Shown here: positions 10,401 to 25,400 of the stretch, piece by piece
How the letters are laid out: each line of letters begins with the position of its first letter
Numbering within the stretch: the stretch's first letter is position 1
NCBI GenBank assembly: GCA_964057225.1
Contig: OZ059899.1
Coordinates: 17,430,501 to 17,494,500, forward strand
Direction: 5' to 3'
DNA length: 64,000 nt
Origin: Auanema rhodensis
Taxonomy: Eukaryota; Nematoda; Chromadorea; Rhabditida; Rhabditidae
The notes under the pieces: model-generated
Told to the model about the DNA's origin: nothing
Database searches by the model: none
The model's input: only the letters and a program-made list of their open reading frames with translations
Position numbers and translations under genes: made by a program

Positions 10401-12742
10401 ATGTTTTTAGATTCCTTTTTTCAAGGCAAAGACGATGGACAATGTTATTCAACGAAAAAATTATTTCTGCAGGGTGAAAATCGAGGATATAAGTGTGAAC
10501 TTATATCAGTTGATATCTCGGTGCATTTTTAAGCTAGCGCAAATCTGATAACACAGATCGACGCAGCTTAAAAATCCGCATCGAATGCACTATACAACAT
10601 TAAGAAACGCTTAATACAAAAGTTAGTTATGATCGTTTGAAAAATGATGCATTAGTGTATGTTGAGTTTCCATGTACACTCAACATTGCTTCCAAAAACA
10701 TTTTGACAAAAATTTTTCCGAAAAATTTCAAAATAATTTCGCGAAAAGTAGATGTTTTTAGATTCCTTTTTTCAAGGCAAAGACGATGGACAATGTTATT
10801 CAACGAAAAAATTATTTCTGCAGGGTGAAAATCGAGGATATAAGTGTGAACTTATATCAGTTGAAATCTCGGTGCATTTTTAAGCTAGCGCAAATCTGAT
10901 AACACAGATCGACGCAGCTTAAAAATCCGCATCGAATGCACTATACAACATTGAGAAACGCTTAATACAAAAATTAGTTATGATCGTTTGAAAAATGATG
11001 CATTAGTGTATGTTGAGTTTCCATGTACACTCAACATTGCTTCCAAAAACATTTTGACAAAAATTTTTCCGAAAAATTTCAAAATAATTTCGCGAAAAGT
11101 AGATGTTTTTAGATTCCTTTTTTCAAGGCAAAGACGATGGACAATGTTATTCAACGAAAAAATTATTTCTGCAGGGTGAAAATCGAGGATATAAGTGTGA
11201 ACTTATATCAGTTGAAATCTCGGTGCATTTTTAAGCTAGCGCAAATCTGATAATACAGATCGACGCAGCTTAAAAATCCGCATCGAATGCACTATACTAC
11301 ATTGAGAAACGCTTGATACAAAAATTAGGTATGATCGTTTGAAAAATGATGCATTAGTGTATGTTGAGTTTCCATGTACACTCAACATTGCTTCCAAAAA
11401 CATTTTGACAAAAATTTTTCCGAAAAATTTCGAAAAAATTTCGCAAAAAGTAGATGTTTTTAGATTCCTTTTTTCAAGGCAAAGACGATGGACAATGTTA
11501 TTCAACGAAAAAATTATTTCTGCAGGGTGAAAATCGAGGATATAAGTGTGAACTTATATCAGTTGATATCTCGGTGCATTTTTAAGCTAGCGCAAATCTG
11601 ATAACACAGATCGACGCAGCTTGAAAATCCGCATCAAATGCACTATACAACATTGAGAAACGCTTAATACAAAAGTTAGTTATGATCGTTTGAAAAATGA
11701 TGCATTAGTGTATGTTGAGTTTCCATGTACACTCAACATTGCTTCCAAAAACATTTTGACAAAAATTTTTCCGAAAAATTTCAAAATAATTTCGCGAAAA
11801 GTAGATGTTTTTAGATTCCTTTTTTCAAGGCAAAGACGATGGACAATGTTATTCAACGAAAAAATTATTTCTGCAGGGTGAAAATCGAGGATATAAGTGT
11901 GAACTTATATCAGTTGAAATCTCGGTGCATTTTTAAGCTAGCGCAAATCTGATGATACAGATCGACGCAGCTTAAAAATCCGCATCGAATGCACTATACT
12001 GCATTGAGAAACGCTTAATACAAAAGTTAGTTATGATCGTTTGAAAAATGATGCATTAGTGTATGTTGAGTTTCCATGTACACTCAACATTGCTTCCAAA
12101 AACATTTTGACAAAAATTTTTCCGAAAAATTTTAAAATAATTTCGCAAAAAGTAGATGTTTTTAGATTCCTTTTTTCAAGGCAAAGACGATGGACAATGT
12201 TATTCAACGAAAAAATTATTTCTGCAGGGTGAAAATCGAGGATATAAGTGTGAACTTATATCAGTTGATATCTCGGTGCATTTTTAAGCTAGCGCAAATC
12301 TGATAACACAGATCGACGCAGCTTAAAAATCCGCTTCGAATGCACTATACAACATTGAGAAACGCTTAATACAAAAGTTAGTTATGATCGTTTGAAAAAT
12401 GATGCATTAGTGTATGTTGAGTTTCCATGTACACTCAACATTGCTTCCAAAAACATTTTGACAAAAATTTTTCCGAAAAATTTCAAAATAATTTCGCGAA
12501 AAGTAGATGTTTTTAGATTCCTTTTTTCAAGGCAAAGACGATAAACAATGTTATTCAACGAAAAAATTATTTCTGCAGGGTGAAAATCGAGGATATAAGT
12601 GTGAACTTATATCAGTTGAAATCTCGGTGCATTTTTAAGCTAGCGCAAATCTGATAACACAGATCGACGCAGCTTAAAAATCCGCATCGAATGCACTATA
12701 CAACATTGAGAAACGCTTAATACAAAAATTAGTTATGATCGT
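6776..12742 (+). repeat. 3510-bp (10-unit) segmental duplication of the 351-bp array
   Basis: Private variants reappear exactly 3510 bp later: ATAAACAATG (9031 and 12541), a minus-strand-open unit (7726 and 11236), ACATTAAGAAACG (near 7086 and 10596) and CTGATGATACAG (near 8440 and 11950). The copied block spans at least seven units. Part of it was copied again 2106 bp further (11236 to 13342). Confidence 0.88.
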
Positions 12743-13795
12743 TTGAAAAATGATGCATTAGTGTATGTTGAGTTTCCATGTACACTCAACATTGCTTCCA
12801 AAAACATTTTGACAAAAATTTTTCCGAAAAATTTCAAAATAATTTCGCGAAAAGTAGATGTTTTTAGATTCCTTTTTTCAAGGCAAAGACGATGGACAAT
12901 GTTATTCAACGAAAAAATTATTTCTGCAGGGTGAAAATCGAGGATATAAGTGTGAACTTATATCAGTTGAAATCTCGGTGCATTTTTAAGCTAGCGCAAA
13001 TCTGATAACACAGATCGACGCAGCTTAAAAATCCGCATCGAATGCACTATACAACATTGAGAAACGCTTAATACAAAAATTAGTTATGATCGTTTGAAAA
13101 ATGATGCATTAGTGTATGTTGAGTTTCCATGTACACTCAACATTGCTTCCAAAAACATTTTGACAAAAATTTTTCCGAAAAATTTCAAAATAATTTCGCG
13201 AAAAGTAGATGTTTTTAGATTCCTTTTTTCAAGGCAAAGACGATGGACAATGTTATTCAACGAAAAAATTATTTCTGCAGGGTGAAAATCGAGGATATAA
13301 GTGTGAACTTATATCAGTTGAAATCTCGGTGCATTTTTAAGCTAGCGCAAATCTGATAATACAGATCGACGCAGCTTAAAAATCCGCATCGAATGCACTA
13401 TACTACATTGAGAAACGCTTGATACAAAAATTAGGTATGATCGTTTGAAAAATGATGCATTAGTGTATGTTGAGTTTCCATGTACACTCAACATTGCTTC
13501 CAAAAACATTTTGACAAAAATTTTTCCGAAAAATTTCGAAAAAATTTCGCAAAAAGTAGATGTTTTTAGATTCCTTTTTTCAAGGCAAAGACGATGGACA
13601 ATGTTATTCAACGAAAAAATTATTTCTGCAGGGTGAAAATCGAGGATATAAGTGTGAACTTATATCAGTTGATATCTCGGTGCATTTTTAAGCTAGCGCA
13701 AATCTGATAACACAGATCGACGCAGCTTGAAAATCCGCATCAAATGCACTATACAACATTGAGAAACGCTTAATACAAAAATTAGTTATGATCGT

Positions 13796-15901
13796 TTGAA
13801 AAATGATGCATTAGTGTATGTTGAGTTTCCATGTACACTCAACATTGCTTCCAAAAACATTTTGACAAAAATTTTTCCGAAAAATTTCGGAAAAATTTCG
13901 CAAAAAGTAGATGTTTTTAGATTCCTTTTTTCAAGGCAAAGACGATGGACAATGTTATTCAACGAAAAAATTATTTCTGCAGGGTGAAAATCGAGGATAT
14001 AAGTGTGAACTTATATCAGTTGAAATCTCGGTGCATTTTTAAGCTAGCGCAAATCTGATAAGACAGATCGACGCAGCTTAAAAATCCGCATCGAATGCAC
14101 TATACTGCATTGAGAAACGCTTAATACAAAAGTTAGTTATGATCGTTTGAAAAATGATGCATTAGTGTATGTTGAGTTTCCATGTACACTCAACATTGCT
14201 TCCAAAAACATTTTGACAAAAATTTTTCCGAAAAATTTTAAAATAATTTCGCAAAAAGTAGATGTTTTTAGATTCCTTTTTTCAAGGCAAAGACGATGGA
14301 CAATGTTATTCAACGAAAAAATTATTTCTGCAGGGTGAAAATCGAGGATATAAGTGTGAACTTATATCAGTTGAAATCTCGGTGCATTTTTAAGCTAGCG
14401 CAAATCTGATAACACAGATCGACGCAGCTTGAAAATCCGCATCAAATGCACTATACAACATTGAGAAACGCTTAATACAAAAATTAGTTATGATCGTTTG
14501 AAAAATGATGCATTAGTGTATGTTGAGTTTCCATGTACACTCAACATTGCTTCCAAAAACATTTTGACAAAAATTTTTCCGAAAAATTTCGGAAAAATTT
14601 CGCAAAAAGTAGATGTTTTTAGATTCCTTTTTTCAAGGCAAAGACGATGGACAATGTTATTCAACGAAAAAATTATTTCTGCAGGGTGAAAATCGAGGAT
14701 ATAAGTGTGAACTTATATCAGTTGAAATCTCGGTGCATTTTTAAGCTAGCGCAAATCTGATAAGACAGATCGACGCAGCTTAAAAATCCGCATCGAATGC
14801 ACTATACTGCATTGAGAAACGCTTAATACAAAAGTTAGTTATGATCGTTTGAAAAATGATGCATTAGTGTATGTTGAGTTTCCATGTACACTCAACATTG
14901 CTTCCAAAAACATTTTGACAAAAATTTTTCCGAAAAATTTTAAAATAATTTCGCAAAAAGTAGATGTTTTTAGATTCCTTTTTTCAAGGCAAAGACGATG
15001 GACAATGTTATTCAACGAAAAAATTATTTCTGCAGGGTGAAAATCGAGGATATAAGTGTGAACTTATATCAGTTGAAATCTCGGTGCATTTTTAAGCTAG
15101 CGCAAATCTGATAACACAGATCGACGCAGCTTAAAAATCCGCATCGAATGCACTATACAACATTGAGAAACGCTTAATACAAAAATTAGTTATGATCGTT
15201 TGAAAAATGATGCATTAGTGTATGTTGAGTTTCCATGTACACTCAACATTGCTTCCAAAAACATTTTGACAAAAATTTTTCCGAAAAATTTCGGAAAAAT
15301 TTCGCAAAAAGTAGATGTTTTTAGATTCCTTTTTTCAAGGCAAAGACGATGGACAATGTTATTCAACGAAAAAATTATTTCTGCAGGGTGAAAATCGAGG
15401 ATATAAGTGTGAACTTATATCAGTTGAAATCTCGGTGCATTTTTAAGCTAGCGCAAATCTGATAAGACAGATCGACGCAGCTTAAAAATCCGCATCGAAT
15501 GCACTATACTGCATTGAGAAACGCTTAATACAAAAGTTAGTTATGATCGTTTGAAAAATGATGCATTAGTGTATGTTGAGTTTCCATGTACACTCAACAT
15601 TGCTTCCAAAAACATTTTGACAAAAATTTTTCCGAAAAATTTTAAAATAATTTCGCAAAAAGTAGATGTTTTTAGATTCCTTTTTTCAAGGCAAAGACGA
15701 TGGACAATGTTATTCAACGAAAAAATTATTTCTGCAGGGTGAAAATCGAGGATATAAGTGTGAACTTATATCAGTTGAAATCTCGGTGCATTTTTAAGCT
15801 AGCGCAAATCTGATAACACAGATCGACGCAGCTTAAAAATCCGCATCGAATGCACTATACAACATTGAGAAACGCTTAATACAAAAATTAGTTATGATCG
15901 T
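13796..15901 (+). repeat. 702-bp (dimer) higher-order repeat, three copies
   Basis: Units with AATTTCGGAAAAATTTCG start at 13796, 14498 and 15200. Each is followed by GATAAGACAG and then by a unit with AATTTTAAAATAATTTCGC. From here to about 39,000 the two main unit types alternate for long stretches, so a dimer rhythm persists. Confidence 0.85.
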
Positions 15902-18900
15902 TTGAAAAATGATGCATTAGTGTATGTTGAGTTTCCATGTACACTCAACATTGCTTCCAAAAACATTTTGACAAAAATTTTTCCGAAAAATTTCAAAATA
16001 ATTTCGCGAAAAGTAGATGTTTTTAGATTCCTTTTTTCAAGGCAAAGACGATGGACAATGTTATTCAACGAAAAAATTATTTCTGCAGGGTGAAAATCGA
16101 GGATATAAGTGTGAACTTATATCAGTTGAAATCTCGGTGCATTTTTAAGCTAGCGCAAATCTGATAATACAGATCGACGCAGCTTAAAAATCCGCATCGA
16201 ATGCACTATACTGCATTGAGAAACGCTTAATACAAAAGTTAGTTATGATCGTTTGAAAAATGATGCATTAGTGTATGTTGAGTTTCCATGTACACTCAAC
16301 ATTGCTTCCAAAAACATTTTGACAAAAATTTTTCCGAAAAATTTTAAAATAATTTCGCAAAAAGTAGATGTTTTTAGATTTCTTTTTTCAAGGCAAAGAC
16401 GATGGACAATGTTATTCAACGAAAAAATTATTTCTGCAGGGTGAAAATCGAGGATATAAGTGTGAACTTATATCAGTTGATATCTCGGTGCATTTTTAAG
16501 CTAGCGCAAATCTGATAACACAGATCGACGCAGCTTAAAAATCCGCATCGAATGCACTATACAACATTGAGAAACGCTTAATACAAAAATTAGTTATGAT
16601 CGTTTGAAAAATGATGCATTAGTGTATGTTGAGTTTCCATGTACACTCAACATTGCTTCCAAAAACATTTTGACAAAAATTTTTCCGAAAAATTTCAAAA
16701 TAATTTCGCGAAAAGTAGATGTTTTTAGATTCCTTTTTTCAAGGCAAAGACGATGGACAATGTTATTCAACGAAAAAATTATTTCTGCAGGGTGAAAATC
16801 GAGGATATAAGTGTGAACTTATATCAGTTGAAATCTCGGTGCATTTTTAAGCTAGCGCAAATCTGATAACACAGATCGACGCAGCTTAAAAATCCGCATC
16901 GAATGCACTATACTGCATTGAGAAACGCTTAATACAAAAGTTAGTTATGATCGTTTGAAAAATGATGCATTAGTGTATGTTGAGTTTCCATGTACACTCA
17001 ACATTGCTTCCAAAAACATTTTGACAAAAATTTTTCCGAAAAATTTTAAAATAATTTCGCAAAAAGTAGATGTTTTTAGATTCCTTTTTTCAAGGCAAAG
17101 ACGATGGACAATGTTATTCAACGAAAAAATTATTTCTGCAGGGTGAAAATCGAGGATATAAGTGTGAACTTATATCAGTTGAAATCTCGGTGCATTTTTA
17201 AGCTAGCGCAAATCTGATAACACAGATCGACGCAGCTCAAAAATCCGCATCGAATGCACTATACAACATTGAGAAACGCTTAATACAAAAATTAGTTATG
17301 ATCGTTTGAAAAATGATGCATTAGTGTATGTTGAGTTTCCATGTACACTCAACATTGCTTCCAAAAACATTTTGACAAAAATTTTTCCGAAAAATTTCAA
17401 AATAATTTCGCGAAAAGTAGATGTTTTTAGATTCCTTTTTTCAAGGCAAAGACGATGGACAATGTTATTCAACGAAAAAATTATTTCTGCAGGGTGAAAA
17501 TCGAGGATATAAGTGTGAACTTATATCAGTTGAAATCTCGGTGCATTTTTAAGCTAGCGCAAATCTGATAACACAGATCGACGCAGCTTAAAAATCCGCA
17601 TCGAATGCACTATACAACATTGAGAAACGCTTAATACAAAAATTAGTTATGATCGTTTGAAAAATGATGCATTAGTGTATGTTGAGTTTCCATGTACACT
17701 CAACATTGCTTCCAAAAACATTTTGACAAAAATTTTTCCGAAAAATTTCAAAATAATTTCGCGAAAAGTAGATGTTTTTAGATTTCTTTTTTCAAGGCAA
17801 AGACGATGGACAATGTTATTCAACGAAAAAATTATTTCTGCAGGGTGAAAATCGAGGATATAAGTGTGAACTTATATCAGTTGATATCTCGGTGCATTTT
17901 TAAGCTAGCGCAAATCTGATAACACAGATCGACGCAGCTTAAAAATCCGCATCGAATGCACTATACAACATTGAGAAACGCTTAATACAAAAATTAGTTA
18001 TGATCGTTTGAAAAATGATGCATTAGTGTATGTTGAGTTTCCATGTACACTCAACATTGCTTCCAAAAACATTTTGACAAAAATTTTTCCGAAAAATTTC
18101 AAAATAATTTCGCGAAAAGTAGATGTTTTTAGATTCCTTTTTTCAAGGCAAAGACGATGGACAATGTTATTCAACGAAAAAATTATTTCTGCAGGGTGAA
18201 AATCGAGGATATAAGTGTGAACTTATATCAGTTGAAATCTCGGTGCATTTTCAAGCTAGCGCAAATCTGATAATACAGATCGACGCAGCTTAAAAATCCG
18301 CATCGAATGCACTATACTGCATTGAGAAACGCTTAATACAAAAGTTAGTTATGATCGTTTGAAAAATGATGCATTAGTGTATGTTGAGTTTCCATGTACA
18401 CTCAACATTGCTTCCAAAAACATTTTGACAAAAATTTTTCCGAAAAATTTTAAAATAATTTCGCAAAAAGTAGATGTTTTTAGATTTCTTTTTTCAAGGC
18501 AAAGACGATGGACAATGTTATTCAACGAAAAAATTATTTCTGCAGGGTGAAAATCGAGGATATAAGTGTGAACTTATATCAGTTGATATCTCGGTGCATT
18601 TTTAAGCTAGCGCAAATCTGATAACACAGATCGACGCAGCTTAAAAATCCGCATCGAATGCACTATACAACATTGAGAAACGCTTAATACAAAAATTAGT
18701 TATGATCGTTTGAAAAATGATGCATTAGTGTATGTTGAGTTTCCATGTACACTCAACATTGCTTCCAAAAACATTTTGACAAAAATTTTTCCGAAAAATT
18801 TCAAAATAATTTCGCGAAAAGTAGATGTTTTTAGATTCCTTTTTTCAAGGCAAAGACGATGGACAATGTTATTCAACGAAAAAATTATTTCTGCAGGGTG

Positions 18901-21900
18901 AAAATCGAGGATATAAGTGTGAACTTATATCAGTTGATATCTCGGTGCATTTTTAAGCTAGCGCAAATCTGATAACACAGATCGACGCAGCTTAAAAATC
19001 CGCATCGAATGCACTATACAACATTGAGAAACGCTTAATACAAAAATTAGTTATGATCGTTTGAAAAATGATGCATTAGTGTATGTTGAGTTTCCATGTA
19101 CACTCAACATTGCTTCCAAAAACATTTTGACAAAAATTTTTCCGAAAAATTTTAAAATAATTTCGCAAAAAGTAGATGTTTTTAGATTTCTTTTTTCAAG
19201 GCAAAGACGATGGACAATGTTATTCAACGAAAAAATTATTTCTGCAGGGTGAAAATCGAGGATATAAGTGTGAACTTATATCAGTTGATATCTCGGTGCA
19301 TTTTTAAGCTAGCGCAAATCTGATAACACAGATCGACGCAGCTTAAAAATCCGCATCGAATGCACTATACAACATTGAGAAACGCTTAATACAAAAATTA
19401 GTTATGATCGTTTGAAAAATGATGCATTAGTGTATGTTGAGTTTCCATGTACACTCAACATTGCTTCCAAAAACATTTTGACAAAAATTTTTCCGAAAAA
19501 TTTCAAAATAATTTCGCAAAAAGTAGATGTTTTTAGATTCCTTTTTTCAAGGCAAAGACGATGGACAATGTTATTCAACGAAAAAATTATTTCTGCAGGG
19601 TGAAAATCGAGGATATAAGTGTGAACTTATATCAGTTGAAATCTCGGTGCATTTTTAAGCTAGCGCAAATCTGATAATACAGATCGACGCAGCTTAAAAA
19701 TCCGCATCGAATGCACTATACTACATTGAGAAACGCTTGATACAAAAATTAGGTATGATCGTTTGAAAAATGATGCATTAGTGTATGTTGAGTTTCCATG
19801 TACACTCAACATTGCTTCCAAAAACATTTTGACAAAAATTTTTCCGAAAAATTTCGCAAAAAGTAGATGTTTTTAGATTTCTTTTTTCAAGGCAAAGACG
19901 ATGGACAATGTTATTCAACGAAAAAATTATTTCTGCAGGGTGAAAATCGAGGATATAAGTGTGAACTTATATCAGTTGATATCTCGGTGCATTTTTAAGC
20001 TAGCGCAAATCTGATAACACAGATCGACGCAGCTTGAAAATCCGCATCAAATGCACTATACAACATTGAGAAACGCTTAATACAAAAATTAGTTATGATC
20101 GTTTGAAAAATGATGCATTAGTGTATGTTGAGTTTCCATGTACACTCAACATTGCTTCCAAAAACATTTTGACAAAAATTTTTCCGAAAAATTTCGGAAA
20201 AATTTCGCAAAAAGTAGATGTTTTTAGATTCCTTTTTTCAAGGCAAAGACGATGGACAATGTTATTCAACGAAAAAATTATTTCTGCAGGGTGAAAATCG
20301 AGGATATAAGTGTGAACTTATATCAGTTGAAATCTCGGTGCATTTTTAAGCTAGCGCAAATCTGATAAGACAGATCGACGCAGCTTAAAAATCCGCATCG
20401 AATGCACTATACTGCATTGAGAAACGCTTAATACAAAAGTTAGTTATGATCGTTTGAAAAATGATGCATTAGTGTATGTTGAGTTTCCATGTACACTCAA
20501 CATTGCTTCCAAAAACATTTTGACAAAAATTTTTCCGAAAAATTTTAAAATAATTTCGCAAAAAGTAGATGTTTTTAGATTCCTTTTTTCAAGGCAAAGA
20601 CGATGGACAATGTTATTCAACGAAAAAATTATTTCTGCAGGGTGAAAATCGAGGATATAAGTGTGAACTTATATCAGTTGAAATCTCGGTGCATTTTTAA
20701 GCTAGCGCAAATCTGATAACACAGATCGACGCAGCTTAAAAATCCGCATCGAATGCACTATACAACATTGAGAAACGCTTAATACAAAAATTAGTTATGA
20801 TCGTTTGAAAAATGATGCATTAGTGTATGTTGAGTTTCCATGTACACTCAACATTGCTTCCAAAAACATTTTGACAAAAATTTTTCCGAAAAATTTCAAA
20901 ATAATTTCGCGAAAAGTAGATGTTTTTAGATTCCTTTTTTCAAGGCAAAGACGATGGACAATGTTATTCAACGAAAAAATTATTTCTGCAGGGTGAAAAT
21001 CGAGGATATAAGTGTGAACTTATATCAGTTGAAATCTCGGTGCATTTTTAAGCTAGCGCAAATCTGATAATACAGATCGACGCAGCTTAAAAATCCGCAT
21101 CGAATGCACTATACTGCATTGAGAAACGCTTAATACAAAAGTTAGTTATGATCGTTTGAAAAATGATGCATTAGTGTATGTTGAGTTTCCATGTACACTC
21201 AACATTGCTTCCAAAAACATTTTGACAAAAATTTTTCCGAAAAATTTTAAAATAATTTCGCAAAAAGTAGATGTTTTTAGATTTCTTTTTTCAAGGCAAA
21301 GACGATGGACAATGTTATTCAACGAAAAAATTATTTCTGCAGGGTGAAAATCGAGGATATAAGTGTGAACTTATATCAGTTGATATCTCGGTGCATTTTT
21401 AAGCTAGCGCAAATCTGATAACACAGATCGACGCAGCTTAAAAATCCGCATCGAATGCACTATACAACATTGAGAAACGCTTAATACAAAAATTAGTTAT
21501 GATCGTTTGAAAAATGATGCATTAGTGTATGTTGAGTTTCCATGTACACTCAACATTGCTTCCAAAAACATTTTGACAAAAATTTTTCCGAAAAATTTCA
21601 AAATAATTTCGCGAAAAGTAGATGTTTTTAGATTCCTTTTTTCAAGGCAAAGACGATGGACAATGTTATTCAACGAAAAAATTATTTCTGCAGGGTGAAA
21701 ATCGAGGATATAAGTGTGAACTTATATCAGTTGAAATCTCGGTGCATTTTTAAGCTAGCGCAAATCTGATAACACAGATCGACGCAGCTTAAAAATCCGC
21801 ATCGAATGCACTATACTGCATTGAGAAACGCTTAATACAAAAGTTAGTTATGATCGTTTGAAAAATGATGCATTAGTGTATGTTGAGTTTCCATGTACAC

Positions 21901-22400
21901 TCAACATTGCTTCCAAAAACATTTTGACAAAAATTTTTCCGAAAAATTTTAAAATAATTTCGCAAAAAGTAGATGTTTTTAGATTCCTTTTTTCAAGGCA
22001 AAGACGATGGACAATGTTATTCAACGAAAAAATTATTTCTGCAGGGTGAAAATCGAGGATATAAGTGTGAACTTATATCAGTTGAAATCTCGGTGCATTT
22101 TTAAGCTAGCGCAAATCTGATAACACAGATCGACGCAGCTTAAAAATCCGCATCGAATGCACTATACAACATTGAGAAACGCTTAATACAAAAATTAGTT
22201 ATGATCGTTTGAAAAATGATGCATTAGTGTATGTTGAGTTTCCATGTACACTCAACATTGCTTCCAAAAACATTTTGACAAAAATTTTTCCGAAAAATTT
22301 CAAAATAATTTCGCGAAAAGTAGATGTTTTTAGATTCCTTTTTTCAAGGCAAAGACGATGGACAATGTTATTCAACGAAAAAATTATTTCTGCAGGGTGA
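15200..22400 (+). repeat. 4903-bp-spaced duplication (14 units minus 11 bp)
   Basis: The block of about six or seven units from 15200 recurs from 20103 with the same order of types. GATAAGACAG lies at 15461 and 20364, a distance of 14 x 351 minus 11. The difference equals the 11-bp deletion lying between the two copies. The copies diverge near 17500 and 22400. Confidence 0.78.
19763..20102 (+). repeat. Short 340-bp satellite unit with an 11-bp deletion
   Basis: This unit reads CCGAAAAATTTCGCAAAAAG at about 19844-19863 where the intact relatives have a second AAAAATTTCG. The lost 11 bp is exactly the offset between two 10-bp direct copies of AAAAATTTCG, as expected for replication slippage. 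It is the only length variant I could find in the array. Confidence 0.92.
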
Positions 22401-25400
22401 AAATCGAGGATATAAGTGTGAACTTATATCAGTTGAAATCTCGGTGCATTTTTAAGCTAGCGCAAATCTGATAATACAGATCGACGCAGCTTAAAAATCC
22501 GCATCGAATGCACTATACTGCATTGAGAAACGCTTAATACAAAAGTTAGTTATGATCGTTTGAAAAATGATGCATTAGTGTATGTTGAGTTTCCATGTAC
22601 ACTCAACATTGCTTCCAAAAACATTTTGACAAAAATTTTTCCGAAAAATTTTAAAATAATTTCGCAAAAAGTAGATGTTTTTAGATTTCTTTTTTCAAGG
22701 CAAAGACGATGGACAATGTTATTCAACGAAAAAATTATTTCTGCAGGGTGAAAATCGAGGATATAAGTGTGAACTTATATCAGTTGATATCTCGGTGCAT
22801 TTTTAAGCTAGCGCAAATCTGATAACACAGATCGACGCAGCTTAAAAATCCGCATCGAATGCACTATACAACATTGAGAAACGCTTAATACAAAAATTAG
22901 TTATGATCGTTTGAAAAATGATGCATTAGTGTATGTTGAGTTTCCATGTACACTCAACATTGCTTCCAAAAACATTTTGACAAAAATTTTTCCGAAAAAT
23001 TTCAAAATAATTTCGCGAAAAGTAGATGTTTTTAGATTCCTTTTTTCAAGGCAAAGACGATGGACAATGTTATTCAACGAAAAAATTATTTCTGCAGGGT
23101 GAAAATCGAGGATATAAGTGTGAACTTATATCAGTTGATATCTCGGTGCATTTTTAAGCTAGCGCAAATCTGATAACACAGATCGACGCAGCTTAAAAAT
23201 CCGCATCGAATGCACTATACAACATTGAGAAACGCTTAATACAAAAATTAGTTATGATCGTTTGAAAAATGATGCATTAGTGTATGTTGAGTTTCCATGT
23301 ACACTCAACATTGCTTCCAAAAACATTTTGACAAAAATTTTTCCGAAAAATTTTAAAATAATTTCGCAAAAAGTAGATGTTTTTAGATTTCTTTTTTCAA
23401 GGCAAAGACGATGGACAATGTTATTCAACGAAAAAATTATTTCTGCAGGGTGAAAATCGAGGATATAAGTGTGAACTTATATCAGTTGATATCTCGGTGC
23501 ATTTTTAAGCTAGCGCAAATCTGATAACACAGATCGACGCAGCTTAAAAATCCGCATCGAATGCACTATACAACATTGAGAAACGCTTAATACAAAAATT
23601 AGTTATGATCGTTTGAAAAATGATGCATTAGTGTATGTTGAGTTTCCATGTACACTCAACATTGCTTCCAAAAACATTTTGACAAAAATTTTTCCGAAAA
23701 ATTTCAAAATAATTTCGCGAAAAGTAGATGTTTTTAGATTCCTTTTTTCAAGGCAAAGACGATGGACAATGTTATTCAACGAAAAAATTATTTCTGCAGG
23801 GTGAAAATCGAGGATATAAGTGTGAACTTATATCAGTTGAAATCTCGGTGCATTTTTAAGCTAGCGCAAATCTGATAATACAGATCGACGCAGCTTAAAA
23901 ATCCGCATCGAATGCACTATACTGCATTGAGAAACGCTTAATACAAAAGTTAGTTATGATCGTTTGAAAAATGATGCATTAGTGTATGTTGAGTTTCCAT
24001 GTACACTCAACATTGCTTCCAAAAACATTTTGACAAAAATTTTTCCGAAAAATTTTAAAATAATTTCGCAAAAAGTAGATGTTTTTAGATTTCTTTTTTC
24101 AAGGCAAAGACGATGGACAATGTTATTCAACGAAAAAATTATTTCTGCAGGGTGAAAATCGAGGATATAAGTGTGAACTTATATCAGTTGATATCTCGGT
24201 GCATTTTTAAGCTAGCGCAAATCTGATAACACAGATCGACGCAGCTTAAAAATCCGCATCGAATGCACTATACAACATTGAGAAACGCTTAATACAAAAA
24301 TTAGTTATGATCGTTTGAAAAATGATGCATTAGTGTATGTTGAGTTTCCATGTACACTCAACATTGCTTCCAAAAACATTTTGACAAAAATTTTTCCGAA
24401 AAATTTTAAAATAATTTCGCAAAAAGTAGATGTTTTTAGATTTCTTTTTTCAAGGCAAAGACGATGGACAATGTTATTCAACGAAAAAATTATTTCTGCA
24501 GGGTGAAAATCGAGGATATAAGTGTGAACTTATATCAGTTGAAATCTCGGTGCATTTTTAAGCTAGCGCAAATCTGATAACACAGATCGACGCAGCTTAA
24601 AAATCCGCATCGAATGCACTATACAACATTGAGAAACGCTTAATACAAAAATTAGTTATGATCGTTTGAAAAATGATGCATTAGTGTATGTTGAGTTTCC
24701 ATGTACACTCAACATTGCTTCCAAAAACATTTTGACAAAAATTTTTCCGAAAAATTTCAAAATAATTTCGCGAAAAGTAGATGTTTTTAGATTCCTTTTT
24801 TCAAGGCAAAGACGATGGACAATGTTATTCAACGAAAAAATTATTTCTGCAGGGTGAAAATCGAGGATATAAGTGTGAACTTATATCAGTTGAAATCTCG
24901 GTGCATTTTTAAGCTAGCGCAAATCTGATAACACAGATCGACGCAGCTTGAAAATCCGCATCGAATGCACTATACAACATTGAGAAACGCTTAATACAAA
25001 AATTAGTTATGATCGTTTGAAAAATGATGCATTAGTGTATGTTGAGTTTCCATGTACACTCAACATTGCTTCCAAAAACATTTTGACAAAAATTTTTCCG
25101 AAAAATTTCAAAATAATTTCGCGAAAAGTAGATGTTTTTAGATTCCTTTTTTCAAGGCAAAGACGATGGACAATGTTATTCAACGAAAAAATTATTTCTG
25201 CAGGGTGAAAATCGAGGATATAAGTGTGAACTTATATCAGTTGAAATCTCGGTGCATTTTTAAGCTAGCGCAAATCTGATAATACAGATCGACGCAGCTT
25301 AAAAATCCGCATCGAATGCACTATACTGCATTGAGAAACGCTTAATACAAAAGTTAGTTATGATCGTTTGAAAAATGATGCATTAGTGTATGTTGAGTTT

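Noticed and set aside
7726-13611. 89-codon minus-strand open frames at 7726-7995, 11236-11505 and 13342-13611
   Set aside because: They exist only where particular satellite variants remove stops. The three are copies of one another (3510 and 2106 bp apart), and no promoter or homology is visible.
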